From Capillidium heterosporum (lineage: Eukaryota > Entomophthoromycota > Entomophthoromycetes > Entomophthorales > Capillidiaceae): a DNA stretch of 64,000 bases. Positions 1 to 11,302 of this stretch are shown here, piece by piece (the stretch's first letter is position 1; every line of letters begins with the position of its first letter). Below the pieces are notes generated by a model. It was not told the DNA's origin. It saw only the letters and a program-made list of their open reading frames with translations, and did not search any database. Where the stretch lies: contig WBMQ01000011.1 of assembly GCA_016630905.1 (NCBI GenBank), forward strand, positions 1-64,000, written 5' to 3'. The translations under genes and the position numbers were made by a program.

Positions 1-771
1 TAAGAAGGGCGAAGAAGGTAGAGAGGATAAAGAAAGACGTAAGTAGAACTTTTAGGATTGGATTAGCATGGGTATTTTGTCTATTTTGGAAAGCTAAGGG
101 CAGTAGAGTTTTATTGTCAAGTAAAGCGTAGCTTTTTGTATGCAGCTATTCATCAACATGATTTTATTAAATGTATTAAGCCTATGTTCTATTCAATATT
201 AGCGGAAATAATTGTAGACATATACGTTGAAATTACTAAATTTTATACCTCTTCAATTCAAAATTTGTTTGTATTTGTATTCTGAAAATATATGTTAGGT
301 TTTCTATTAAAGAATATTGAATTTATAATTGAACAGTTACAAAACCTAAAGCGCAAGTATCTATATGCTACAAACTTTATTCTATAGAACCAAAATTGAG
401 TAAAGAAATCTAGTACACCTTTAGTTTCAGCACCTGTACCTACCCAAAACACCAGTACTTTGCTTCTATTCAATTAAGCCATAAAGCTAATACTATCCAA
501 CTAGCTTATTGAAATTATATTTATCTACAACATAGTAATGCATTTTTCATGATATTAACTTAGTTTAAAGAATTAAATAGCTAAAAGTTAAGGCAAAACA
601 TGCTAAAATAAATTTAGATCAATACCAATTATAAAATTTGAAGAACTTTATATATAGTAAGCTTGATAAACGGTTCTAAAAAGAATTGAGTGAACTTTGC
701 TTATCAGCAAAAATATATAGATTTCTAGAGTTAAAAACTTTAATCAAAAAGTACAAATTGGTAAATCTATA
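1..771. other. Intergenic, no gene recognised
   Basis: AT-rich leader of the window. A 71-codon open frame on the minus strand (258-473) has low-complexity, Phe/Asn/Ile-rich content and no recognisable motif, so I do not call it a gene. No tRNA or repeat was recognised here. Confidence 0.5.
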
Positions 772-1065
772 TTAAATTTGACGCTTCTTAGGCTTTGTTC
801 TACCATACATCAAGTCGACGTAGTCCTTTTTTTCTTTCTTTTCCTCCTGTATAACGACCTGCTGCTCAACTATTTTTTCCAATTTAGGAGCCTTGGCTTG
901 TTGAGTTTGCGGTTTACTGTACGGCTTGTAGCTCCCTTTACTCTTACTAGTACCACTACCCTCTTCTAGTTGCTCTACTTCGCCATTTACCAAATCCTTG
1001 GTGGCTTTTTTGTACTCCTTCTCTTTTCGGGTTGGTCGCTTGAAAGCTTTGGCTGATTTTCCCAT
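772..1065 (-). CDS. Small basic Lys/Gln/Glu-rich protein, unrecognised
   Basis: A 97-residue single-exon frame runs from ATG at 1065 to TAA at 772. The product begins MGKSAKAFKRPTRKEKEYKK and is rich in Lys, Glu and Gln. It has a basic N-terminus, a Ser/Gly/Tyr-rich middle, an acidic-basic Glu/Lys block (about residues 60-82) and a basic tail ending KPKKRQI. There is no signal peptide, membrane segment or Cys/His motif. The composition resembles small nucleolar or ribosome-associated fungal proteins, but I cannot name a family. The charged, non-AT-like amino-acid content supports real coding. The start is the first ATG of the frame, and the antisense frame in the same place looks like a shadow. 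Confidence 0.6.
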   Translation of the reverse strand: MGKSAKAFKRPTRKEKEYKKATKDLVNGEVEQLEEGSGTSKSKGSYKPYSKPQTQQAKAPKLEKIVEQQVVIQEEKKEKKDYVDLMYGRTKPKKRQI

Positions 1066-2054
1066 TCTTTAAAGTTGAACTGAAATTTTTTTAAAGTCCT
1101 TGAAATTTCAAAGTGATTGAGTGGCTTCTACTTTGGTCAGATATAAGCTGGGCAATAATTTACTATTCTGTTTACATAATCTAGGCAACCTTTTATATGA
1201 ACAGTATAAAGTATAGTTTCATAACCTTTTTCGGTATAGATTTTTGGTGAGTTTGGAAATTTTGAAGGTTTTCAAGTCTAAGGATAGTAAGATGTGGTAG
1301 CACCAAAGTATATGTAAATATTTTGTTGAGCTATATTCCTTGTTCGTTTATACTACCTTATTGTGGTGGTATGTCTAAATCAGCTAATTACAGTAGTGTA
1401 AGAATTGGAAGTGTTGAACAAGCTGCTTTGAAGAAATTTAGTAAAAGCCAATATTTTGAATCTGCTGTTCAAACGTATATATACCGTGCACACATAGCGT
1501 CGTACGACTTTAAATTTAAGAATATATAGCCTTAATACTTTGATTCTACATGGACATTCCTTTACAATACATCTTGTAGTTGTAAAAACGTAGATCAATA
1601 CGAAGCTGCAAGCTACTGAAACAATTCTACTTTGGTCCGAATCAAGCATCACAAGTTTCTAAATCTGTTCAGAAAAACTGGGTGACTTTTACTGGTTTAA
1701 TTGTAAAAATTACCTAGTTTACTTGAACAAAATAACTTGTACCATTTTATTTGGACCAGGATAGCATCACATTTCAAAGCTGGAGATAGCATCTACTTGA
1801 TATAAATATATTTTGAAAGCTAATTACTCTGGGCAAATACAAATACCCAAATTTTATCTATGGATCTTCTTTTAATTATCAATCATATATTCGATATGAT
1901 TCAGCATTAAAAGGCAGGTTGTATAAGTATCCAATTCAACCTATGGCGCCATTTCCAATTTCGTTGCAGTTTGCAAGAATCAAGGGCAAACTGGAGGAAT
2001 AGTTTCAAGTGACGAAACCAATTCTTGACTTGCTTACAAATACAAACCCATATT
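1066..2054. other. Intergenic, no gene recognised
   Basis: About 1 kb with only short open frames on both strands. A plus-strand frame at 1323-1529 and a minus-strand frame at 1380-1652 overlap each other, and neither shows a family motif. It probably holds the promoters of the flanking genes, which are transcribed away from each other. Confidence 0.45.
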
Positions 2055-3646
2055 ATGAAGCTTTCAAACCCACAGCCACTACACGTATTAAGAAAAGTAC
2101 CAGTTTTTAGTACCAATACCCAGACTACTCTTTACAAATCCTTTTCTTCACTGACACGTATAAAAGCTCAACAAGCCTACTCTAACAAAAGATATACTTT
2201 TCCAACTTTGACTCAAATTTCCAACATGAGCATGAAAGCAGTACTTGTCAAGGAGCCAGGTAATCCTAATTAATTCATTTTTACTCATTTTAGTAGGTTC
2301 AAGAGACCAACTCTACATGGGTGAAAGTGAAAAACCTCAGCCCAAGGAGAATGAAGTTTTGGTTCAAGTAAGTCTATCCACATTCCACTAATTCTAAAAC
2401 AAACCAAGGTTAAAGTATTTGGTCTCAACCGCATGGATATAGTCCAACGGGAAGGCAAGTATCCTCCACCTCCTGGTGCTAGTACCACACTTGGGGTTGA
2501 GGTTTCTGGAGTTGTGGTCGAAGTGGGTTCCAAAGGTAATTTTGAGTTTGATTGACCATCTGACCTTGTCTAATCTAGTTACGAACTATAAGGTCGGTGA
2601 CCGTGTCTGTGGTTTACTACCAGGTGGCGGTTACTCTGAAGTATTATTTTTATGAAATCAAGTCAACTTATTTTCAGTTTGCTGTCATCCATGAAAATTT
2701 GACTTTGGCTCTACCTAACGAGCTGAGCTTCGAGCAGGCAGCTGCCGTCCCTGAGGTAAGAGTATTCAACAGCTATTTTCTAATGGCTGTAGGTGTTCTT
2801 CACGGCCTATCAAGCCTTGAACTTTGTTGGAAAGTTTGAAGCCGGTAAACTTTTTATTCACATAACCCATACGTTGCTCATACTAAATTCTAGGCAAATC
2901 CATATTGATCCACGCTGGTGCTAGTGGAGTCGGATCGGCTCTGATCCAACTAGCCAAACTTTCAGGAGCGTAAGCAACTTGAAGTTCCAATCTACATCCC
3001 ACTAAATCCAACACCTTAGCTCCAAAATTTTTGTTACCGCTGGTTCCAATGAAAAGATTGAATACTGCAAGAACTTGGGTGCTGACGCTGGATTCAATTA
3101 CAAAGAGGTGGATTTCCAGACTGAGGTATGAGTTAGATTTTTCATAAGCTGATGGGTTTTTAGGTACTTGCCAACACCAACAACAGAGGTGTTGACTTAA
3201 TCATCGATTTTGTGGGTGCCGACTACTGGAATAAGAATCTCGGTTCGCTAGCTCAGGACGGCAAGCTCGTCATATTAGGACTCCTATCAGGTATCTTCCA
3301 TTACTCACCAATCCAACCTAATCTAACCTAATCAATTTATCAAGGTTTTAAAGTTGCTGATGCCAACATCGGACTCCTTTTGAGAAAGCGTATCAATGTA
3401 ACTTATTTTAAACCATCAAAGCATTAATTTGAGTAGGTTGAGGGGAGTACTCTACGTAGCCGTACCGTCGAATACCAAGGCAAACTTTGTTCTGCCTTGA
3501 AGGACTTTGGCATTCTGAACCATGTTGCTTCTGGAAATATTAAGGTCAATATCGATCAAACCTACTCTTGGAAAGATATCAAGCAGGCTCACGAGTTTAT
3601 GGAGGCTAATCGTAACATGGGCAAGATTGTGGTACATGTTGATTAA
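2055..3646 (+). CDS. Quinone oxidoreductase, PIG3/TP53I3 type (MDR superfamily)
   Basis: NAD(P)H-dependent zinc-free quinone oxidoreductase of the medium-chain dehydrogenase family. I read 11 exons (2055-2259, 2297-2367, 2409-2535, 2579-2640, 2678-2755, 2793-2844, 2894-2969, 3020-3125, 3164-3290, 3345-3397, 3437-3646). They sum to 388 codons from ATG 2055, or 331 from ATG 2226; human PIG3 has 332 residues. Recognisable blocks are GLNRMDIVQREGKYPPPPGA, the substrate-loop region near FTAYQALN, and the nucleotide-binding stretch HAGASGVGSALIQLAK. The upstream in-frame extension (from 2055, or from another ATG at 2025) lacks acidic residues and is rich in Ser/Thr/Arg/Lys, as expected of a mitochondrial presequence. 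ATG 2226 would give a cytosolic form. The exon 2 acceptor is a tandem TAGTAG. Confidence 0.9.
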
Positions 3647-4160
3647 ATTGAATATGTGATTAAACTGTATTTTGGGTTGAATTATGTTTGAATGTTTTGG
3701 AGAGACTGTCCGCACTTATATTTCAGATAGTTGAATCTCTTTTCTGATATTTATCAAGGGAATCCTATGTAGTTAACAGATCATTAGAATTGTAAGCTGC
3801 TATAGTCTAGCTATAATCAAAAAACAAAAAGTAGCTATATTTTCAAAATATTCAAACCGTTTTAGTATGGCATAGCCTATGTATTAGAATGGTTAGAAAA
3901 TTTTGTAATAAATAAAACAATAATCTCAGAACTGTGATTTATTATATATCGAGCTATATTTACAGCTTCCTACACAGCTACATATACTTTGCCTTTCTAA
4001 ATATGAATGGTAATCCTTGATGAAAACCTTCCATTTCACAAAGCAGGCGAAAATTTTCACAAAACCAATAGCCAATTAGATTGCTCGACCAAAAATTTGA
4101 GATAAATTTTTTATAAGGCCACGAAAAAACCTTCCTTTTACCGAAATACACTGGGAAGAA
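3647..4160. other. Intergenic, 5' region of RPL4
   Basis: AT-rich spacer between the oxidoreductase stop and the RPL4 start, presumably including the 3' end of one gene and the promoter and leader of the other. No further gene was seen. Confidence 0.5.
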
Positions 4161-5298
4161 ATGGTAAGCTTGATTCAATTATATATACATCCATTTAAAT
4201 TTACACATCTAACACGAAATCCAGTCTGCTATTAGACCCGTAGTTAACGTATTCGATGAATCCAACGCCGTTGTTGGTGAAGTCCCCATGCAAGCTGTTT
4301 TCAAGGTCAGCATCCGCCCTGACTTGATCCAGCGTGTCCACACCAACTTGGCCAAGAACAACCGCCAGCCCTACGCCGTCAGCCCCAAGGCCGGTCACCA
4401 GACCTCTGCCGAATCCTGGGGTACCGGTCGTGCCGTTGCTCGTATCCCCCGTGTCTCCGGATCCGGTACCCACCGTGCCGGTCAGGCCGCCTTCGGTAAC
4501 ATGTGCCGTGGTGGTCGTATGTTCGCCCCCACCAAGATCTGGAGAAAGTGGCACGTAAAGACCAACGTCAACCAGAAGCGTTACGCCACCTGCTCCGCCA
4601 TTGCCGCCACTGCCGTCGCCCCCTTGGTCTTGGCCCGTGGCCACAAGATCGAGCAGATCCAGGAAGTTCCCTTGGTTGTCTCCTCCAGCGTCGAGAAGAT
4701 CACCAAGACCAAGGAAGCCATCAAGGTTCTGTCCTCCCTAGCTGCCTTTGCCGATGTAGAGAAGGTAAAGGCTTCTCGCACCATCCGTGCCGGTAAGGGT
4801 AAGTTGAGAAACCGCCGCTACCGCCAGCGCCTCGGTCCCCTCGTCGTCTACAACAAGGATGAGGGTATCACCCGTGCCTTCCGCAACTTGCCCGGTGTTG
4901 AGTTGTGCTCCGTCCACACCTTGAACTTGTTGCAGCTCGCCCCCGGTGGTCACTTGGGTCGTTTCGTTATCTGGACCCAGGACGCCTTTGCCGCCTTGGA
5001 CTCCATCTACGGTACCTTCGGTGACGCCTCCTCCAAGAAGGGCTTCTCCCTGCCCCACCCCCTCATCTCTAACCCCGATATCTCCCGTATCATCAACTCC
5101 GAGGAGATCCAGAGTGTCTTGCGCCCCACCAAGAAGAGCACTTTGGTTAGAGTTAAGCGCACCAACCCTCTCCGCAACAAGAAGGCCATGCTCAAGCTCA
5201 ACCCCTACGCTGCCGTTGTCAAGAAGAACAAGAAAGCTTCCGCCAACAAGAAGAAGGTCGTCAACAAGCAGTTCATCGACATTCTTAAGCAGGACTAA
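4161..5298 (+). CDS. RPL4: 60S ribosomal protein L4 (uL4)
   Basis: Large-subunit ribosomal protein uL4. ATG at 4161-4163 forms a one-codon first exon. An intron follows (4164-4224, branch-like CTAAC at about 4209), then exon 2 at 4225-5298, giving 358 residues, the usual fungal length. Diagnostic blocks include [37 protein letters not shown] sequence, [14 protein letters not shown] and [18 protein letters not shown]. The tail is Lys-rich (nucleolar/ribosomal). Wobble positions are strongly C/G biased compared with neighbouring genes, as expected of a very highly expressed gene. An intron directly after the start codon is common in fungal ribosomal protein genes. An AATAAA lies just after the stop, near 5327. 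Confidence 0.98.
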
Positions 5299-5460
5299 TT
5301 TAGTTTTGTTTAGTTTCTAAGAACTGAATAAAGCTATCTTAGTTAAAATTAAATGTTAAATAATAAAAGTATTTATTCGTTATTTTGTCTAGTGATATGG
5401 TTAAGTATGTAAAGGAAAGCTTGATTTTTGATTTTACTCAGCCTAGAACACACTTTTACT

Positions 5461-7377
5461 TTAGATAATCGTACGAAGCCGTTTGGAGTTGGACTGCTCC
5501 TGCAAGATGAGTTTGTGTCCCAGCAAGCTGTAGATCGATGTTGTTACATCCGCCTTTCCGACACCCAGGTGGCTACTCACTTGCTCCTTGAGCTCTTCAA
5601 TTGGGATCGAAAGCGACTCCTTGCTGCCTTTGGGGTACAGTCGGTACAAAATCTCAATGGTTATGATGCCGTCTTGGTTGAGTTCGGGTAGTTTAGTTGC
5701 TAACGCGCCGGAGCGTTGCAATTCGGCTAGTTCCCAGACCACCTTTTGGAAGAAGCGTCTGCTTCAGGTTAGTAAACTAAAAGAATATAGGTTACCTGAA
5801 ATAGTCACTGGCGGCTTGGGATGCCTTCAACGCATCGTAGTCGGAAGCCAATTCGTTCAATACGTCGGATAGCTTAGATAAACCAAGATTCGTCGATACT
5901 GAAGCGTTCTCGTTGGAGCTACTTTGACTCATTAGTTGACAGTAGGAGTCGTAGATGTGATGCAAGGATTTGAAAGGCTGGATAAGCTTGGAAATTACCA
6001 AGCTAGTGGAGTCAGTTAATGCCACCTCTTGACTGCCACCTTCCATAAGCTCATTCTTCTTCCTTTCCAACTCCATCTCTAGTTCGCTGATCTCCTCTTT
6101 CATACGAGCCAGCTTACTCTCTTCAACAGTAACTTGAAACGCCAGCTCTTTTGATTTAAAATAGTAGGAGCTCTCTGGAAAGTCGTTATCGTTAAGTATA
6201 ATCTCCTTGTATTTTTGCTTCTCCACGGTTTGCTGGTGAAGTATATCCCTCTTACGTTTATCGAGCTTCAAGAGTTCGGCGTCAATCTTGTGCCTCCTAT
6301 CGACCATCTTCTTAATCTGCTCGCGTTCGTTTGCTTCCAACTCTTTCAGTTCGGTATGCTTTTTAATTAGCTTCTGGGTATTGCTGTCACTGGGTTTAAT
6401 CTAGAGCTACTACTTAGTCATTACATTTAGAGATATTTACCTCGGCCAGACGCTCAAAGTAATAGGACGCATTGGCTAAAACTCTATTGTATCTACCTTC
6501 TGTCGACGCTAAATGGTTCTTGTATAGCTGCGATCCACTAAACATCAAGTTGAAAAATAAACTATGTAAGCATAGCATATTTCTTGATTATATTAAAATT
6601 TACCCTAAATCAAGCATTTCTTTTAGCTCGTCACGCAGCTTAATAAACTTCTTTTCCTCCCAGGCGTAAAAGTCCATCAACTCGTATAAATTTGCATTTT
6701 TTATATCTTCAACTTCGGCATCTGAGACAAAACTCTTATCAAGGTCCCTATAAACAATTGAACATTAATTTACAAATTAGCCAAAGACATTAAAAATGCC
6801 TATTATATGGCATCAAAATATTTTGTAAAGGAAGGAAGGACAAATAGTACCTTGAACTTTGTGTAGGGGTCTTTAAAAGCCTAGGATAAATTGGTTTATC
6901 TTCGAGAATTGGTAGCTTTGCATCGGTATGATCATCTTCTGCACAGATATTCGAAAAAAGTTTAATTTCTCTGGGAGTTGCATTTCTTAGAATTACATTG
7001 GGAGGAAGCCTAGCCCCAACCTCACTTTCCTTTAAAAATGAATGTTCATTGGACTCGGCATGTGGATTCGAAAATGAAGTTGAGGCGTCAGAGTTTTGGC
7101 TATATACATTCTTCACACTTTTGGGCAACCTGTCGATTGTCCTTCTTGACTCGGAATTGGATTCACTAATAACGGTGTTGGTGTCACTTATATAATAGTG
7201 TTCTCTTGGTACGCTAGTTTGCATGTGTTGCTTTGGTTTTCGGAGGCCAACATTAAACAAATTTGGACGTTTCACTGCAAAATTTAAATTTGAAATAAAC
7301 TCCAAGTTGTCTTTTATCGAATCCCGATGTTGCTCCAACTCACGGTTCTTTATGGCTTGATCTCCTGTTGAATTCAT
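5461..7377 (-). CDS. Coiled-coil protein with small C-terminal globular domain, unrecognised
   Basis: Five exons on the minus strand (7377-6851, 6747-6604, 6537-6441, 6400-5796, 5761-5461) join in frame to about 557 residues. Residues 1 to about 190 are Ser/Asn-rich and probably disordered. A helical segment with LYELMDFYAWEEKKFIKLRD follows, then a long coiled coil (roughly residues 260-360, many Glu/Lys/Leu heptads). After a Ser-rich linker comes a compact domain near ELNQDGIITIEILYRLYPKG that looks winged-helix-like. There is no signal peptide or membrane segment. The layout recalls kinetochore or spindle structural proteins, but I cannot assign a family. The last intron's acceptor is a tandem AAGCAG, giving 556 or 557 residues. 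One intron (6401-6440) is only 40 nt long. Confidence 0.7.
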
Positions 7378-7980
7378 TGTTGCAAATATCTAATGCCAGT
7401 GGTGGAGAGATGAGTTTTATAAAAGAATCGATTGCTATAAAGTAGGGTTTTCATGATTTTATTGAATCCACCCCAATTAGATTCCAGCCAATAAAAGGTA
7501 ATATCCCTATAAAGCCTTGAATTCATCACTGGTAGGGTCAAATATAAGCTGAGAAACTTTATTCTAGGTATTATAAATGGGCAACTATCAAACAACTACA
7601 TATAACAATGTATCAGCAAACAGTATTATAGTTCATATTCAATTGATTTTATGCATGTAGATAATTCAATCGAAACAGAGTATAAATCTACAAGGAGATT
7701 TTTTTATTTAGCTTCTTTGTCGTAGTATCCTAAGCTTTACCAAACATGTTCAAAACCTCATATCTAATGAGCAAAAAATGCTACTAATCTAAATAAAAAT
7801 TTTAAAGATGTCATACAACAGTTGGTATCAAAAGTATCCATTATTTAAAACATGATAAGAAAAGAATATCAACGAGCTATTGTTTTATCGAGTGAGAAGC
7901 AGGTAATGAGTTGTAATTTTCAATTCGTAAGGTGCATTCTCTAGATACATACTTACCATAAAGGCTATAGGACTAAGTGC
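7378..7980. other. Intergenic, no gene recognised
   Basis: AT-rich spacer between the coiled-coil gene start and the SmG stop. A 73-codon minus-strand frame (7374-7595) reads toward the coiled-coil gene but has no family features. Nothing else was seen. Confidence 0.45.
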
Positions 7981-8347
7981 TCAGTAAATTCTATCGATGT
8001 TCTCCAACAGGACGATGCTACTGCCACGTACCACCTAAAAATCAAAATCCAAAATTAATAACCTATTCTAACAAATATTCTTTCAAAAAACTTACAACGG
8101 TACCAATGGGCTCCTGTTTCTCAAAGAAGTTCTCTCCCTTGATGTGCTCGACAGCTTCATCTAAAACTAAGTTCATAAATGGGTCGTAGCCTCTCAGGAT
8201 ACCACTGACACGTCTACCTGCGTTCATCTGGATACGAAGCTTCTTATCCATGTACCTACAATTACATAAACGTTAGTTTACGAACGGATGTTGATAGGGA
8301 TAGGGAAAAATAGGTTACTTCTTTAATTCAGGTGCCGAATGACTCAT
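7981..8347 (-). CDS. SNRPG: Small nuclear ribonucleoprotein G (SmG)
   Basis: Core Sm-ring protein of the U1, U2, U4 and U5 snRNPs. Three exons (8347-8319, 8255-8096, 8034-7981), separated by 63- and 61-nt introns, give 80 residues, the family length. The Sm1 motif reads [20 protein letters not shown], followed by [12 protein letters not shown]. The Sm2 motif is [15 protein letters not shown]. The first exon encodes [10 protein letters not shown] and joins to YMDKKL, as in human SmG (PELKKFMDKKL). The gene is transcribed away from SNRNP40, whose ATG lies 289 bp beyond its own, so the two spliceosomal genes probably share a bidirectional promoter. Confidence 0.96.
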
Positions 8348-8636
8348 TGTAAAATTTGTAAACTGAAGAGCTCTGAACCTTTGAAAATTTTAATTTGGTT
8401 AGAACAGCTTGGTTCAGACTGGAAATTGTTTGCAAAAGCCAGTTGCAGATGCTGGTGGTTAAGCTTACCAATAGAAGCAACAGTTTCCTACAATACTTTT
8501 CATCCATTGGCTTATTAGTTTTTGAGAGTTCAAGTTTAGTGTCAACTTGAGATCTAAACTTTTTGAGCACCTCATCCCATCACATCCAACAGCCAAAAGT
8601 TAGAACAAACTTCAACAGCAACTTGACATAACAACT
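8348..8636. promoter_or_regulatory. Divergent promoter between SmG and SNRNP40
   Basis: A 289-bp spacer separates the ATGs of two genes transcribed in opposite directions, both encoding spliceosomal proteins. It must hold both 5' UTRs and both promoters. I saw no clear TATA box. Coordinated regulation is an inference from layout only. Confidence 0.5.
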
Positions 8637-10049
8637 ATGGCAACCAATTCGGAGAGTAGCAGTTTGGTTCTAAGTAACAAGAATAATGACCAACAGCTGA
8701 CAACGACAACCAAGCCCGACTCAACCAAAAATAAGAATGAAGGTGCCTTGACTAAAGTAACCATTTTGTCCATTTGCCTCTATTTGAATTTTAAATGGAA
8801 TTCAGTTTATAAAACAATTCTCAACACTAATATCTAATTTTTGTTTTTTAGGCTCCACGAACCTCCAAACTACTTTCTCCCAACATGCAACTAACCAATG
8901 GCCATGAAGGTGAGATTCTAACTTGTCGTTTCGACCCTTCCGGCCAGTATATAGCATCAGCAGGAGTCGACCGTACGATAGGTATATCCAACATTTTGCT
9001 ATCCATTTTCATACCTTTCTAGCACTATGGGAGGTCTACGGTGAATGTAAAAACTATGGTGTACTTAGAGGGCATAAAGGTGCCATACTAGAAGTCCAAT
9101 GGTCCAGTGATAGCAGGTACTTTAGTAAAGATGAATAGACTACTTAATCTGCCAAGCCAAATCTACTCAGCTTGCTCAGATGGTTCAGTTGGAGTTTGGG
9201 ACAGCTTTACTGGCCAATTACTCAAACGTATCCGTGGCCACAACGCTCAAGTCAACTCAGTGTGCCCCCAGTTGAAATTCTCGATGGGTCAAGGTACCCT
9301 AGTTACCGGCTCCGATGATCGTACTCTCAAAGTATTTCTTATTTTATTTCCATTCTAACTAGATGAAGGTGTGGGATCTACGTCGTAAACAGCCAGCTGC
9401 CACGATTGACTTTCAAACCCCCGTGACGGCTGTTGCCTTCAGCACCAATGGTGATACTGCATTCGCTGCCTCACTAGATGACACTATCAAGGTAGTCATT
9501 TTATCTTGTACTATATTGAGATTTCCCCCCACTAGGCCATCGACCTACGCCAAGAGGCTTCAGTCTACGAGCTTGCCGGGCATACCGATGTCATCACCGG
9601 CATAAGGTTAAGTCCTGATGGCAACGCCCTGTTATCCTACTCCATGGACAACACCGGTACACCTAAACTTATACTAACCTACTAACCATCACTTAGCTCG
9701 AACTTGGGATATCAAGCCGTTTGCTGCCAACGACCGCCAACTGAAGATCTTTGAAGGTATTCCAATATAAATTTTTTTTAAACTAATATATGTGTTATTA
9801 GGTGCCCCCCACGGTTTCGAAAAGAACTTGATCAAACCGTCTTGGTCCAACGACGGTAGCTTGGTAGCCACTGGGAGTGGTGACCGTTCTACTACGGTAT
9901 GGTCCGTGGATGATGGAAAACTGTTGTACAAGCTGCCTGGGCACAAAGGCTGTGTCAACAGCGTCGATTTTCATCCTACCGAACCCATCATCCTTTCGGG
10001 GTCGACCGATCGAACCATGTTCCTAGGGGAAATCTACATGAGTGTTTAA
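8637..10049 (+). CDS. SNRNP40: U5 snRNP 40-kDa WD40 protein (SNRNP40 / Cwf17 / Spf38)
   Basis: WD40 propeller protein of the U5 snRNP. Eight exons (8637-8756, 8852-8981, 9023-9116, 9157-9331, 9369-9491, 9536-9656, 9697-9756, 9802-10049) sum to 356 residues. After a Ser/Thr/Asn-rich N-terminus of about 40 residues come seven WD repeats. Family-specific text includes VWDSFTGQLLKRIRGHNAQV, DLRRKQPAATIDFQ, the MDNTARTWDIKPFA block, GFEKNLIKPSWSNDGS and KLPGHKGCVNSVDFHP. It ends near GSTDRTMFLGEI, as human SNRNP40 does (SSDKRLYMGEI), with four extra residues. The exon 5 acceptor could be AAG 9366-9368 or, six bases earlier, TAG; both keep the frame. Divergent from SmG. Confidence 0.95.
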
Positions 10050-10193
10050 AATTTCGGTTGGTAAAGCAAGGTATCTGTGGCTTACTGATGTTGAAAGATG
10101 TAATGAGATAGGAGTTAGGTCGTAGTTTGCAAAACAAAAAATAAATCTAAAGGAGTTCAAAGGTCTATATCACAATTTCCATTTTTATTTTCA

Positions 10194-11302
10194 TTATAAC
10201 CGTTTGGTCATGGACCACACCTCGTTGCTCAATTCGTTGCAGATGGCGTCCAACGGCAAGTCGTTGGCATCGCGACCGAACGGGTTCTCGATTTCTGCCC
10301 CGATAGCCGTTATCCCAAAGAATGTAAAAGCAACGATTGCTTGCACAACCAACGTAAAGTACCCAGCATTGCCAACTAAAGTGAACGGTAGCACTACCAG
10401 GTACAACCACTGCGCTTGGGCCAAGTGGATCCTGTAAGCCAATGGGACAGGAGTTCTAGCGATGCGTTCCAAACTAGCCTGAGTTACAGCTAGAGCCGTT
10501 AGTTGGGCCCCCATCATGGTATGGCACTGGGGATCGATTTTCCCGGCGTTGCTGGTGTCGCCACCACTTCCGATGTAGTGGCCCTGGATGATCTCGTTCA
10601 ACCTTAGAACCACTGCTGATATTAATTGGATACCTTCTACATCCAGTCCCTCGCCCAACTCGGCGCATGGGAGATTGGGGTCCGTAGACTGCACCAGGTC
10701 AGGGACATCTTCGTTGTAACTGGTGTAAAACTTGTAGAATGACAGGCGTAAAGACTGTGGTAGCACCTGGAAGGTATCTTGGTTAAGAGGCTTGCCACAT
10801 ACCAATTCGTCGCGCAATAAGTCGCGGATGAGGTAGGGTAATGCAACTAGAAGTTTGAGTGCCATAACTTTGTCGTTGGGTTCGCTGTGGATCTTTTGGG
10901 TTGAAGTAGCGGGTAAAAACAACCACACATATCTAGCCAAGTTACGTACCTGGCACTTTAGGTCGGTCCACAACCTACGGCCTTCATAAAACCTATCGTA
11001 AGAAGCGTTGGTTCGAAACACCAACAGCATACCTACAACAACTGACACACTAGGGACTTTTAAATAAAATAAAATTGATAAGAAATCTATTGGATATAAA
11101 GTAGAAGGTTACTTATGGAGTTGGGGAAGCTCAACGGGAAGAAATGCTTGTTGACATACAGAATAACAAACGCATACAATGTTGAAGTGAAGACTTGAGG
11201 TATGACGGTTGGTAGCACCGAGCCTTCTGTCTGGAAGACGTCGGGTATCTGAAATAGGCGATCGCTCCGTACAACTGTATGAGGTTGGTAGTTGGAAAGC
11301 AT
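10194..11302 (-). CDS. Bestrophin-like / UPF0187 anion channel family protein
   Basis: Two exons (11302-11113 and 11056-10194), separated by a 56-nt intron, give 350 residues, typical of fungal and bacterial bestrophin-like (RFP-TM) membrane proteins. The N-terminus reads FQTEGSVLPTVIPQVFTSTLY and leads into the first membrane helix. The family signature VFRTNASYDRFYEGRRLW lies just after the splice junction. A second pair of hydrophobic helices sits near WLYLVVLPFTLVGNAGYFTL and AIVAFTFFGITAIGAEIENP, followed by FGRDANDLPLD. The GAEIENPFG motif is conserved in the family. The protein is expected in a cell membrane as a pentamer. The acceptor AAG at 11057 was chosen because it alone keeps the frame from the upstream donor. 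Confidence 0.9.

Noticed and set aside
1323-1652. Overlapping 68- and 90-codon frames on opposite strands
   Set aside because: No motif, AT-driven amino-acid content, no splice-supported extension found.
4201-4644. 147-codon antisense frame over RPL4
   Set aside because: Shadow of the C-rich codons of RPL4; Gly/Thr/Val-rich composition without family match.
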